Assembly: GCA_009869945.1 (NCBI GenBank)
Contig: WIXG01000004.1
Coordinates: 496,001 to 560,000 of the forward strand
Reading direction: 5' to 3'
Origin: Mesaphorura yosii
Taxonomy: Eukaryota; Arthropoda; Collembola; Poduromorpha; Tullbergiidae
DNA: 64,000 nucleotides
Shown: positions 52,409 to 64,000 of the stretch, piece by piece
Layout: the number at the start of each line of letters is the position of its first letter
How positions within the stretch are numbered: the stretch's first letter is position 1
Program-made: the position numbers and the translations under genes
The notes under the pieces: model-generated
The model's database searches: none
What the model saw: the letters and a program-made list of their open reading frames with translations, nothing else
Told to the model about the DNA's origin: nothing

Positions 52409-55208
52409 ATGAAATCGAAGTCAAAGAAGAATTTCAGAGCCCAGCAGTGGAAACCGGAGGCAATTCCGGGTGACTTTTTCTCGTGTAAGGATATTGAGAG
52501 CCTGATTTCTTTGGAAGTCCTCACGGACTACGATTTGGAGCAATTTAAGGACGATGCCAATGGTCATGTCGTTGTAGAGGAAAACGATAGCGATAAAGAT
52601 GAAGACGACGTGAAAGGTATAATCAAAGTTAATGGACGTTAGTAAATTCTATTACAATTTGGTCGGAAAACGCTGTGTGTAATGATCGGGATTCGGGAAA
52701 TGTATCATAATATGGTTGCATGGCAAGATTCTACAATGATTCGAACTGAAAGCACATTGTAATGTAGTTTTGGTAACATTCTAATTTTAATTTATCTAGA
52801 TGGGAAAGCCACGCGTAAAAGAAAAGGGACCAATGAAGCCGAGCGAGATAAGGAAATTGTGTCGAAGAAACTGAAAAAGAGCAAAATGACGAAATCTCCT
52901 TCCAACTCCAACGCTGGTGATACAACAGTTGAATCAACTACAGATTGGGAGGTGTTCGAATTCAATGCAAGTGATAACGAAGATGATAATGTGTATAAAG
53001 AAAAGGAAATCACTCCAGGTTGGTTGAAATCCGTATTCTTATTACGATTACGAGGCTTCCGTGGAAGAATCCATGATAAATAGATGCTTGCGTTTTGATT
53101 TAGCAGCTAAGGCAAAGTTAAAAAGCAAGCAGAAGCAGAAGAGCAAAAAAGAAATCCCAGAAAGCAAGGAAATTGTTGTGCCTAAGTTGAAGTCTAAAAC
53201 CTTTAATTTGCAAGAGTGGTCGAAGCTGGGCATACCAGATTTTATGTTGAAAGCCCTGGAAGAAAATAAGTTTGATGACCCCACACCGATCCAGGTTAGT
53301 CCAAGCGATCAAACCATTTATCGTGATTGTGTATTGTGACGTCGAGAATTTTTGGATTTCTAGAAACTGACCCTGGGCGCAACTGTGCTTGGAAAGAAGG
53401 ACTGCGTTGGTGCTGCCGAAACTGGTTCAGGAAAGACTTTAGCATTTGTGATACCTATCATCCTGGGCATACACAGGAACAGAAATCATGAAACGGAAGC
53501 AGAAGAGGAACACGAAGGACCCGAAAGTAATTTGAAGGCATTGATATTAACTCCAACCCGAGAGCTAGCTGTACAGATCAAGAAGCATATTGACGCAGTG
53601 TCCACTTACGCGAACATAAATGTAAATATATTTCGTACTGCCTTGCCTTGTAACACGTGACTTCATGTGTTCTTGTTTTATGACCGATAGACCGTAGTCA
53701 TTGTTGGTGGATTGGCAGCTCAAAAGCAGGAACGTCTTCTCAAACACAAGCCTGACATTGTAATCGCAACACCGGGCAGATTGTGGGAGTTGGTTCAGGA
53801 TGGCAATGAGCATTTATCCGCATTGCAAAAGATTAAGTTCGTGATCGCTATTCCACGTTGACTTTCTGTATATACCAATGTGTCCTTTTATACAGGTTTT
53901 TGGCTGTGGACGAAACGGATCGGATGGTGGAAAAGGGGCATTTTCAAGAGCTGCAGGGAATTTTGAACACCTTAAATATGGACACACAGGCAAAATCTAA
54001 GCGACAAAACTTCGTATTTTCTGCAACATTGGCATTCACTCACGAACCCCCTCAAAGGTTGAAGTCTGCAAATCCCAAGAGAAAAAAGAAAGTTGCCAAG
54101 AAAATCTCTCCGCAAGAGAAATTAAACGACATCATGGCCATGATAGGAGTGAGAGAGAAGGCCAAAATAGTTGACATAACCAGCGGAAAAGGCACGTGCG
54201 AGACTTTGACTGAGATGTCAATCACCTCCACCTTGTCTCAGAAAGATTATTATCTGTACTACTTCTTCATGAAGCAACCAGGAAGAACCATCGTGTTTTG
54301 CAACAGCATCAACTGTGTGCGCCGCCTCGTGAACCTCTTCTTTCTTCTACAATGTGAACCATTGGCACTTCACTCGGAAATGCACCAGAAACAGAGGCTG
54401 AGGAGTCTGGAGAGATTCTCAGCGAACGAGAAGGGTATTCTAATCGCCACGGATGTCGCAGCGCGTGGTCTTGATATCGTAAACATTGAGCATGTGATTC
54501 ATTACCAAGTACCAAGGACAGCCGAGGTAATTCATTTGATTCCGATTTTATTTGTCATTAACAGAAGAATACTGAGTAATGGCCGATTTGCTCTATCAAT
54601 TTAGAGTTACATTCATCGAAGTGGAAGAACTGCGAGAGCATTCAAAGGCGGACTTGCACTGGTTTTAATAGAGCCTGCTGAAGCCACTACATTCAAGGAC
54701 ATTAGTCGGTCGCTTGGAAGAAGTAATTACCTTGCCGCAGTGTCAATATGCACAGCAGACCAATGAGCTACGTTTGATTGTATTTACAGCTGAAATGCTG
54801 CCGGCTTTTCCAATCGATGGGAAGTACCTTACTGAAATCAAAGCACGTGTGGACCTGGCAATTAAAGTAGAGCAATTTGAGCACATGGTTCGTAAAAAAT
54901 GTGCCGACACAAACTGGATTGAAAAGGCAAAGAAGGAAATGGATCTGGCTACATCTGATGAAGACTCTGATCGGGACATGTAAGCGGTGTTAAAATGACC
55001 ATTCACGACTCCAGTCTAATTGTCCACTCGTTCCTTTTGTTCTAGTGAAGGGAAGCAGGAAACAAAAAAGAACATAAAGGAAGCTAAACAGAAATTGGCA
55101 GCGGCCAAGGCCCAACTAGCACAACTTTTGGCCATGAACTTCCGAGTTCTCCGAACTACAAATAAAAGTCCTGCAGTCGGAGCCGTTCCATTAAATGTGA
55201 AAAAATAA
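52409..55208 (+). CDS. DDX24: DDX24-type nucleolar RNA helicase, 9 exons, 707 aa
   Basis: DDX24 (yeast Mak5) remodels pre-60S ribosomal particles. Exons: 52409-52616, 52800-53018, 53104-53294, 53364-53621, 53691-53836, 53896-54526, 54605-54722, 54790-54979, 55046-55208. The basic/acidic N-terminus contains the family segment [20 protein letters not shown]. The Q-motif region PTPIQ precedes motif [10 protein letters not shown] (about 223-231), [22 protein letters not shown] and [10 protein letters not shown]. Motif II reads DETD (346-349) rather than DEAD. Motif III is SAT, then [38 protein letters not shown] and HRSGRTAR. The C-terminal part ([17 protein letters not shown]) is also DDX24-like. 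The intron at 53019 uses a weak donor (G|GTTGGT). Human DDX24 has 859 residues; here the helicase insert is shorter. Confidence 0.95.
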
Positions 55209-55235
55209 TCTCACAATTCATAACAAATATATGGT

Positions 55236-55241
55236 TTTATT
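55236..55241 (-). terminator. candidate distal polyadenylation signal of SLC34 gene
   Basis: AATAAA on the minus strand. Another minus-strand copy at 55320-55325 is nearer to the SLC34 stop. Both lie inside the DDX24 3' UTR, so the convergent transcripts overlap. Confidence 0.4.
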
Positions 55242-55346
55242 TTTGGAAAGCTCTTGTTAAATATTTCAATTTAGTGATATGCATTTGTCAGCGATGGCAT
55301 CAATTTAGCAGACCGTTCTTTTATTATAATACTTCGACGGGACTGA

Positions 55347-55352
55347 AATAAA
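55347..55352 (+). terminator. polyadenylation signal of DDX24
   Basis: AATAAA, 139 bases after the DDX24 stop, within 27 bases of a minus-strand signal for SLC34. Confidence 0.55.
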
Positions 55353-55588
55353 TTATATTTGGTTTCTTCTGTTACATTATAGATTGTTATCACATCAAAT
55401 TACTTTTGGACATGTCACAGATCTGCAGTGAAAGTTAACAGATCTAATTCAATAGCACTTACGGAAACTAATGAGTTCTTCGTTTGAGTTTCATGGCATA
55501 CAGGAAATGCTAGCTTTAAACGGTTTATCACTTTACATTTTAAATCCTCGACATACAAGAATAGTATAATAATTCCTTGCTCGAAGTT

Positions 55589-58120
55589 TTAAATAGATGA
55601 CTGTTGCACTTGCACCAAGTTCACGCTCTCGTGCTCCAGCATGCTTTTGAATGCGAGATTGTTCAGGGCGTGATCTGAATGGCTCTTGTTCTTTGGGTTC
55701 AAATACTTCGTCTCTGAAGGTTGTGTAGTCTGCTTGCAGCATGTCTGGCTGCACCACGTCATCACTTGATTGACTACTTTGTCGTATGGTTCTAAGCTGT
55801 GCAACCAAACAGGAAGGAAGTCCCAAGACCGAAGGTTTTCTGGTAGGAGGTCAGGTCGGAATCGGTTTATGGTATTACGCATCACGACACCAATTACAAC
55901 TAAACCTACAAGAATACTGACTGAATAAAATGCGACAGGTCCGATAAGTGTTAATGAGAAAACGAACAGTGGGAGAAGCATGAACATCGTAATCAGATAG
56001 GCTACGGCAAACCACCTGTACTTTGCGGTCGTGCGACCCAGGCACGCCGCCATTGGAATGGGAAAGCGCATGAAGGGCAACGGGTAGAAGAGCAGAATTC
56101 CAGTGGCATTAAACAGCAAGTGGCAAAGTGCCAGCTGAATGCTGTATTTCAAGTTGGGACCTTCAGTAGCCAAGGCTGCCAGCATGGCCGTCGTCGTAGA
56201 CCCAACGTTCGAGCCCAGAGTCAAAGGATAAGCCCTCTCCAGCGTAATCATTCCCATCGCAATCAATGGCGTGAGGCTGGATGTGAACACCGAACTTGAT
56301 TGGACCAAAATTGTTAAAATGGCTCCAATTCCCATCGCAAAATATCCAGTCAGAAAGGGAACAAAAGGAATGTTTGCGTTCACCGCCTTCTGCACGGCCA
56401 ATGCCACTTTTCCTAAAATTGATTCGTACAATTATTATTTCGAATCTCAGTGCTTCGAAGCAGTGCGCGTTGGAATTGCAAAGATTTGGCCTCACCTTTC
56501 AGTAACGATGACAGAACTTTAACAATAAAAACGAGGCATCCACATAAAAGCACCAATGAAATTATCAGAAGTATCACACCGACTGTCCAGTCACCCATGT
56601 CAAAAATGTTGAATAGAAACGTGCCTGCATAAAAGCAATCGATGACACAATGTGAGAGGCAGAAGGGCTTGACCCTGCGCATTTGACTTACATTTCTTTG
56701 GCGTTTTCTCAGACTTTGAGACGTTGCACCAAACTTTAAGCAGCCTCGCATCGTCGTATTGCGGATCTTTGATAGACCACCCGATAATCACGTCCTTGTT
56801 TATCTGAAACAATTTGGGGTCTTAATTGATAGGTTTAAACCTTACACTTCTGCCGCTTGCGCTATTGCGCTTACTTGAATAATAAGCGAGGTGAGTGGTT
56901 TCGTTAATACTGATAAGACTTGGATCTCTCCACCGCCTTTGGCACCCGTGTCAATCCTACTTGTTATTGCAGACGAAAGAGTTTCCAAATACCCTGCGCA
57001 AGTGAAAAAGGTTATTTAACCATTCGGAGAGATTACGACGAACAGACAATCGTCAACATACTTGTTAGCTGCTCCAAAGGTAAAAGCGTTGACACCGTCA
57101 GCAAATTAAACATGTCATGCAGCACCGCACCTCCAAATGCCTGAGTACGAAAAACAAACGTTTTATCAGCAATCAGATTGGATCTTGGACATGTTGATTT
57201 ACGATTTACCCGTTCAAAGTCGACACGATTCGAAATGTGCGTGAGGGCAACAATTGTGTTGGTGACGCTTGTGCCCAGGTTTGCGCCCATAACGAAAGGA
57301 ATGGCGGTTCTCAAATGGAGGACTGCAAATGCAATGGACATTTAGAATTAAACATGAGTGAAATATATCAAGTTACTCCTAAAAAGGAACAGGAACGCAC
57401 CACCCGAGGCGACCATTGACACGATAATTGAAGTAGAAGTGGATGAGGATTGTAATGCGACAGTCACCAGAATCCCCGACATCACTCTGCAGGAATAAAT
57501 CAGATTTAAATGTGAATTTTAGCTATTCATTATCCAATCGCATTGGTGACTTGGTGAAAGAACATACCCGACAATCGGATTGCTGATGAGTTTGTCTTGC
57601 TGCAATATCTCGCCTGTATGATTTTCATTGTATTGAATTAAGATAAGCAGAGCCTGAACTTGAACATTTAATTTCATACGTACCAGCAGCTTTTCCAGCA
57701 ATGAGTCGAAATGAGTCGCTGAGAAATCCAAGTGAACACACGAAAAAGTACAAGAGCGCAACAATTGCAATAAGTTTGAGTGTAATTGTCTTCCAATTTA
57801 TTGGCTCTGAATGCTCGCGGATGTCCAAGTCTAAACAAAAACATGCGAGCACCGCGCTTTTGACACTTGTAACTGGAGTTGAATTGTCTTGAAAAAATAC
57901 CTGTATTGATCGATGACGTGGATGGAACCATCGGGATTGTGAGGTTCTTTCCCATCGAGTTTTCTCTTGCATTCTCCAAATCCCAGTGATTGCTGTAGTA
58001 AGTACATCTCTGCATCTCTGCCAATCCGTCCTCTTCGTTTTCAGAAGCGGTATTTATCACAGTTAATTCGTCCGGACTATCATTCAGTCTCTGTTCTGCT
58101 TCTTTATTGGTCGCGGCCAT
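55589..58120 (-). CDS. sodium-dependent phosphate cotransporter SLC34 (NaPi-II), 10 exons, 624 aa
   Basis: SLC34 proteins import inorganic phosphate with Na+ across apical membranes. Exons (minus): 58120-57901, 57830-57684, 57613-57568, 57486-57401, 57322-57210, 57140-57062, 56993-56875, 56803-56692, 56624-56496, 56412-55589; all junctions are in frame. The two inverted repeat signatures are present: ALQSSSTSTS (first QSSS at residues 150-153) and VQSSSVFTSSLTPLIAMG (second QSSS at 388-391). Other family blocks are MGANLGTSVTNTIVAL, VLHDMFNLL, LERAYPLTLGSNVGSTTTA, RTTAKYRWFAVAYLI and WDFLPVWLHSLEPYD. The region matching the electrogenic/electroneutral switch reads FGGAVLHD (Asp213). The first exon holds an acidic cytosolic N-terminus. 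The ATG at 58120 is the first in frame after a stop. Untranslated 5' exons probably lie further right. Confidence 0.95.
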
Positions 58121-61100
58121 GACCAGGTCCGAGTAGTAGTTATTGTGTGCGTTGCTTATACTACTAGTTGAGCACTTCACGAGGATTAACAGTAACAATC
58201 TTGATGGCGTTCATGGAGAAGATCATTGCGATGTGCTCAGATCAATCTCTCAGTTCACCTTGACAAAGGTAATGCCCGTCCATAATTGGAGAACTTGCGG
58301 TCCTGTAGAATTTCATGGTTGATTTCGTTCCCGGAATCCACGCTCACAGAACGTTGTAGAATTCCGACTGAAAGGAAATTATGAGAGAACGAGTTTCACA
58401 AATACAAAATTTCTAAAGAGAAGGTCAGCTTTCTACGAAAGGAATTTTACAGCAATACATGAGCGTGTACTTACGCAAATGAGCGTCTTGATTAATGGCC
58501 TCCATTTCCATATGCGTTGGAATTGGATTTCTTGTCATAAGTTCGTCTTGCTAATAGCGTACGTGAGCGCAGGAATTCAACCACGTCAGGATGAGTTCAA
58601 GTGGAAAAAAGAACTGCTCTTTATCCGCACTTTCGTTAGGTAGATTTAGCGAGTACAATGTGGTAATATTTCCAACGTTTTCCTACAAGTTCCACTTCGT
58701 AATAGCGAGCATGATGTAAGAAAGCTGTCCCGTGATTCCAATCAATACTTACTTGTACTCGTGCTTTGCGCACTCAAGAGCATCCCTCTTGGATGCTCAG
58801 GCTTTTACTTTTACCCGTGCTGCACTCGGCAGTCAACAGCCCACTCATGACTCATATTGCGAGTCTCATCCTACTCACGGTCACGGTTGTAATCATTCAA
58901 GTTGCACGTGCAAACTGTGGCAGTTGCCTGCAGACTGGGCAGCAGGTGAAAGTCGGCAAACGGCAAACACGAACACGCCTGTCACTTACGTCAAGCAAGG
59001 AGTCATTGGATATGGCTTGATAGGCTGGTTTTGACCAGTATTCACTGCTGAATTATTACAAAACATTTCTTTCATGGATGTATGTTTCTAGTATGTTGAT
59101 AAATTGATTCCGACATTTCCAAATATTACCAGCATTCGAAGCATTCAGTAAGCTTGCATTGAAATTCTAAATATTGAATAGAACTCAATGGCGAAAATTA
59201 GCTGGAAAAGAAAATGAGACACTCTCACAACCCCTTGACTTCATGCTTAATCCTAAATTCCTAAAGAACCCCACGGACTTTGAACGTTGGGCTGCAAGGA
59301 TATCATCCTGCGCGAAAGTTCAGGGAGAAAGCTACAGAAAGTAATGGGAAATAAAACTCATGTGAGCCGAGAAGATGAAGTGGGCGAATGAGTATGATAG
59401 CGCATACATATAATAGTTAAGAGTTAGCCGAAGGCTCTTTCCATATTGAGAAGAGCAAATTGACAATCTTTGTGCAATCATCGTCCACTTTGTTAGGATT
59501 TTGAAGAGCGAACAAACTGGGGACGGGAGAGCTCAGCGCCTCTCCGTGTCTGCTTTGCCCGGTTCTCACGATGCGAAGCTCTTGCCAAGAAAGTCTCAAT
59601 CATCAGGTTCTGAGAGTTAGTCGAGGGGCTTTACTCAATTCTCTCAAAATCCCATATCGGTCCGTTTCATTCAATTTACTCACGCTCAGCACCGTGCTCA
59701 TTCGCAGTCTCCATACACCATCTCAAAGAAAGAATTATAGGCAACTGGACACTTGTAATCTCTCAAGTCAACTCACTTCCAGTCTGACACTTTCACGCTC
59801 GCTGCCTTTTCTGCGCCGGGAGTTCATATAAGTAGGTAATATTTTTCTCCTTTCACCAACGGGCAGCAAGGAAAGAAAGAGGCTTTGATTTACTCACATT
59901 CAAAGGACTTTTTTCATCCCGAAGTGTGAATTATTCTTGTCTTTGACTTCATCAATCTTCTCTTTGTACCACTTCGATTTGAGTCCGAATCATTTTCTTT
60001 TAGTTGGCCTCTAATTTGAATTTGTCCAGAAATTTTCCAGATTCTCAAAATTCCTGTTTGATGTGCAATTTGGAACCATGCTAACGACTGGCCATTGCTC
60101 TCGAATTCCTTTCATGTTGGTCAAGTGTAAAATACAGATTTGAGATGGCCATTTGGGAGTCATGCCGTAGTCGTCGCATAAAGAAGGTTAGTTTCAAATT
60201 ACGGCAGCATGCTTCCAGGTCGAGGACAACATTGCAAAGGAGCACGGCTAGAATATAATAACTTTCACATCTTCCGAATTCTTGACTTGCTTTCAAAATG
60301 TATAAATTACTTTCTTATTCAACAGTGAATGACAAAAATGGAGTTGAACAGAAATTCAAGATTTGCACAAGAGCACACTGAAATCAGAAAGACAATTAAC
60401 TTCAAGCTGTACTTTCTTCTCCATCAACCAACCCTTTACGTGCTGCAACTTCCAAATTCGGCCATTAGTGACTTATCTTATGTTCTGAATAAATTTTGTG
60501 CCTGGAATTGCGATAGCAGTTGGGGCACAGGAGAACTGTTCCAAATGAACATATTATTTAAACCACATAATTTACGCTGGCAGAGAAAAAGGAACTTCTC
60601 CCTGACACAAAGAGAGCAAAAGCAAAAGAGGGTTATTATTTCTGTTCCTATACAAATCAAAAGGGTGTAATTTATGATGAGAGGCAACTTAAGATAATGG
60701 AAAAGACAACGAAAATGCGAAATCTATATTCTGAACAGCACACCACCACGTCGGAGTGCAAAAGGAAAGGTTGCTTCATTAAAACTATTTTAATGACTTC
60801 TCTTCTTTCTCCACAACCACAGCTGTAGCTTTTGTTTCAATTAGCATGTAAAATGTAAGATGTACTACAAGCCGTGACACTTGTATCTTTGCTTTTACTC
60901 TTGAGAAAATCTTGTATTGTCTTCCGTTATCTTTGCCATTGTCATGCTGCTCTATTGTAATATCGCTGAATATGGAAAGCACGCATTAAGCATTAAGCAA
61001 CTTGGATTTGGTCTTGGATTCTGACGTCAAATACTTGTAGGTTAATAGTCAGACACAGGAAAGTAATAAAGCAGAAAGTCAAGATAGCAAACACACTACG

Positions 61101-64000
61101 CTAAATACCTTTTGTCTCTGCTCAACTTATTACAATTTCCTTCCGGATGATTGTCTTTCTTGAGAGCCAGTTTGGCATGAGTTGACTTTGCATTCGACTT
61201 AATTAACCGGAGGTAATAAATGCCAAAAACTTATTTAGATCCAAATCCAGCCTCCCTTTATTATTAAGGTTTAGCCGCAATCTGTCTTCCTCTTTTACAC
61301 TGCCTTATGCGATTATGTGAAGACTTCAGTCGCGAGCGGCGGCCTGTTTTCTAACGCTTCAAGAATACGTAATCGGTCAGAAGTTGCGAGAATGCTTTAG
61401 CCCTCGGCTGGCGTCCGTCTGCCGTCTTTTCTCCTTCACACTTTGTTGACGCGGACGAACTTGACAACGTAAACTCGGGCCGCTCGCCCAAATTGTGTAC
61501 ACACGCAGTCACTTTAGCCACTTCAAAGTGACAAACCGCAGCAACTTCACAGTGGCAGACAAATAAGCGTGAAGTAAGAATAAAAAGATTAAAATTTTGA
61601 AATTGGGAAGCGGATTAGATTTTTTTAGTTAACTCGCTGCCGCGGTGGCTTAGAAAGCAGCTTTCGCTTGACTGGTTCGACAGAGATAGCCGAATCGAAT
61701 ATTGTATTGTGAGATCGGTGGCTTGTTGCATATGCGAGGCTTAGGCTTAAGAATAAAATTTGTCACACTCCATGGCTGTTGATGAATGAGTCTAATCGGA
61801 TTTGATTTTTTCTGTTATCATTATTCTGCGGTGTGGATTTTGATGGCCGAGCTTTTTGAATATGCTTGAAATTTGAAGCTTGGGCGTAGAGTGAAGTAAA
61901 CTCGACCTCATTTTTTAAACATATGAAATTGAATCCTTTCTCAAAATGCAGGAGAAGTTGCATGCTCAGAAATTCAAATTGAATACGACATCATGCAAAA
62001 CTAAAAAAGGCGAATCGTACGTAGTTCTCTACATTTCTCTTTGTAATTGCTTTCAAGAGACAACAGAAGCTGAACTGCTGAACATAAAAAAGTATCTTGA
62101 AATAATACCAAATTATAAAAATGTGAATAAATGGAGAATTGAAGGAATTGTAGAACGTTCCGCATGGCGTACGTTTTATTTTTGTGCGGGAACGGGCTCG
62201 AATAATAAATTAAATAAGTACATCAGAAAGTTCTCTTATTTTATCCGAGAAAAGTACTCCGCATTTGAGAATAAGAAGAATTTAAAAATAATATAAAAAA
62301 TTCGTTATCCATATTTTATACTTCGTGGCTGTGAGCAGGGATGAATTTTTATACTCGTCGAGAAGCCTTAAACTAAAAGAGGTCTGCATTCGCTTTCGCT
62401 CTCGCCGGATGAGAAATAAAGGGTTGAGGTTCACATGCTCGCACCACAAGCACACGCGAGTCTCACCGACGGAGAAAGCGAAAAAGATATAAAAATTACT
62501 TACTAAGCAGCTGAGGAGCAACTGATTTGCATTGAGTGCGATGGATTTGAGGGCAAAAGTAGTTGCGAGAGATGAAATATGTGGGTCCATTATGCAGAGA
62601 ACATGCACAGTTTGGGGAACAATTTTCGTTTCGTAAATATGGCGCTGGCCCAGCATATTTGCATAAATATGTCTTTTCAACATCCATCAAAGTGATGAAA
62701 TGGTCTTAACTCTGAAATTTGCATCTTCTTTTTTCTTAACTTTTCCCAACTATCACTCGGAATCGCTGCATATTCTCGAGTTCTGTCTGCGTCCGCACTC
62801 GCTACTCCGAATTATATTCCGTTTTGGTCTATTTTCCTCCCTTGCCTTTGCCATTCCACTTCCACGGACTGAGTGCGAGCACATTCGCGGATCATATTAT
62901 AAATATGGTAGACCAAGAAGGGTAAAAGAAACGTATAAAAAGGAGAAGACCATTTTTCATATTTGGCCCGACAACTCTTAACTTTATTTTTTTATTCCCG
63001 CTCTCCGCGTTTGCGTTGTGGCTGCTTCTGCTCTTCTTTCCAACACATAATTTCTTCTTCGACAGAAAAGTCTTAAAACCAAATGATCCTTGACTTATCG
63101 TCAACAATTCTTTTCTCTCGGGTGCTGATCCTCAATCTCCTTCCACGGTCTCGTCTGGTTACACGTTTCTGTTTTTATACATCTCAGATCGTCACATCTG
63201 CATTTTAACCACCACACATTACGACTACATACGCCAGACCAAGTCATATATAACAAAATGATTTTACTGTTCCCAGCCACAAAAGAAAATTCTGTCCCTG
63301 GAATCATAAACATCAATTACCATACATTCACGGCTCCCTTCGCCCAGCTCCACTCGCCCAAGTCCGCGCGCATTTCAACACCAACGCGCAGCCTCTCCGA
63401 ATCTCTTTCAAAGTTTGTGGTTTACAAAAATTTTATTAGACCGAGATTACTTTTTCTCACTGTCTCCACAAAAAAAGAGTTTTATGAGCGGGAGAAATTG
63501 TCAAAAGATTTAAATGCCGTCGGGTGTCTGTCGGCCGCCGAGAAGAGTTATTCGTGTTGGCACCGTCGCCACTTTATGATCATATGCGAAGCAAGCGCCA
63601 AATGAATGATATCTTGACAAGTTTTTGCATACGGAGAAAGTATTACGATTATTATGGCGTTAGCTGTTAGCTGTGTGAAAGTGTACGGGCCGAAATTACG
63701 GAATTCCCACTTGCAATGAACCCAACTCGGTAATGTTAGGATACGAAGTGGGATTTTTTGCTTTCTGAAGAGGTCTCATCTCAATTCGTCATTTTTACAG
63801 CCCACTATAGGGTCCATGAGGTCCTATTGTTTTTAGCTGAACTGAATTTTCATCCCAAATAAAATAATAATTTAAATGATCAATCTTTTCTGGGGCACCA
63901 AAAAACTCAACAATGTTTAAAGTATTGATAAGAAAATGTAAAGGTTTATGTTACGTAGTGTGACAGAGCCGCGCATGGTGCATCTCATTCAGCGTCTATC
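58121..64000. other. 5.9 kb with no recognised gene
   Basis: The left end should contain 5' UTR exons and promoter of the SLC34 gene. Open frames such as 58732-59034, 60329-60670 and 62282-62683 (minus) are short, overlap on both strands and show no family signature. The orphan ORF at 61946-62296 is listed separately. A tRNA-like fragment near 61646-61684 was judged insufficient. I see no transposon ends or long repeats. The right end runs out of the window without a gene start. Confidence 0.4.
61946..62296 (+). CDS. orphan ORF, 116 codons, possible exon or small gene
   Basis: I do not recognise it. It is a single open frame, Lys/Asn/Tyr-rich, starting MQEKLHAQKFKLNTT. Central segments look protein-like (ESYVVLYISLCNCFQETTEA, WRIEGIVERSAWRTFYFCAG), and the C-terminus is basic (KLNKYIRKFSYFIREKYSAF). 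The sequence just before and at the ATG (ctttctcaaaatgcag|GAG) is also a fair splice acceptor, so it may be a 3' exon rather than a complete gene. The DNA here is AT-rich, which favours Lys/Asn/Ile codons by chance. No neighbouring exon was identified. Confidence 0.25.
   Translation: MQEKLHAQKFKLNTTSCKTKKGESYVVLYISLCNCFQETTEAELLNIKKYLEIIPNYKNVNKWRIEGIVERSAWRTFYFCAGTGSNNKLNKYIRKFSYFIREKYSAFENKKNLKII

Noticed and set aside
58732..59034. overlapping 84- and 100-codon frames with a hydrophobic stretch
   Set aside because: No recognisable family, no splice support; the second lacks a normal ATG.
60329..60670. 113-codon open frame
   Set aside because: Composition fits chance translation of AT-rich DNA; an opposite-strand frame overlaps it equally well.
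61646..61684. tRNA-like boxes: TGGCTTAGAAAG (A-box-like) and GGTTCGACAGA (B-box-like)
   Set aside because: The boxes start about 28 bases apart instead of about 44, and no acceptor or anticodon stems can be paired. At most a degenerate tRNA-derived fragment.

Overview
The window is nuclear DNA of a compact-genome animal. It holds eleven recognisable protein-coding genes plus one unrecognised one. Almost all introns are 55-95 bp with GT..AG ends, mixed with a few of 0.6-2.5 kb. Exons could be joined by hand because reading frame and family similarity agree at nearly every junction. The gene set (NPC1, ninjurin, RagA, PELP1, Sox21-type SoxB, PEX1, ARGLU1, TTLL3/8 glycylase, SAP130, DDX24, SLC34) together with the short introns best fits an arthropod, most likely a small crustacean such as a Daphnia-like branchiopod. 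That assignment is inference. I saw no CRISPR array, operon, transposase, reverse transcriptase or viral gene.

Layout: NPC1 (+, 1273-8816); ninjurin (-, 9180-9892); RagA/B GTPase (-, 10609-11912); PELP1/RIX1 (+, 12568-15385); SoxB2/Sox21 (+, 18228-19691) with about 7 kb of non-coding DNA behind it; an unrecognised 224-residue gene whose start codon is created by splicing (-, 26811-27633); PEX1 (-, 28384 to about 34576, first coding exon unresolved); ARGLU1 (+, 35443-38187); tubulin glycylase TTLL3/8 (-, 38489-42646); SAP130 (+, 46470-51461); DDX24 (+, 52409-55208); SLC34 sodium/phosphate cotransporter (-, 55589-58120). From 58121 to the end no convincing gene is seen apart from one orphan ORF at 61946-62296.

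Most genes are housekeeping: sterol export and mTORC1 lysosomal signalling (NPC1, RagA), ribosome biogenesis (PELP1, DDX24), peroxisomes (PEX1), splicing and transcription (ARGLU1, SAP130), cilia (TTLL) and phosphate transport (SLC34). They are not a pathway cluster. Neighbour pairs are often head-to-head (RagA/PELP1, PEX1/ARGLU1, TTLL/SAP130) or tail-to-tail with nearly touching polyadenylation signals (NPC1/ninjurin, ARGLU1/TTLL, DDX24/SLC34).

The most interesting observations are: a start codon split by an intron in the unrecognised gene; an apparent intronic polyadenylation isoform of ARGLU1 with a new acidic tail; a DEAD-to-DETD change in DDX24; a GxAxxxD charge-coupling signature in SLC34; and an NPC1 without the usual dileucine tail. 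No evidence of a wholly new biological system was found.
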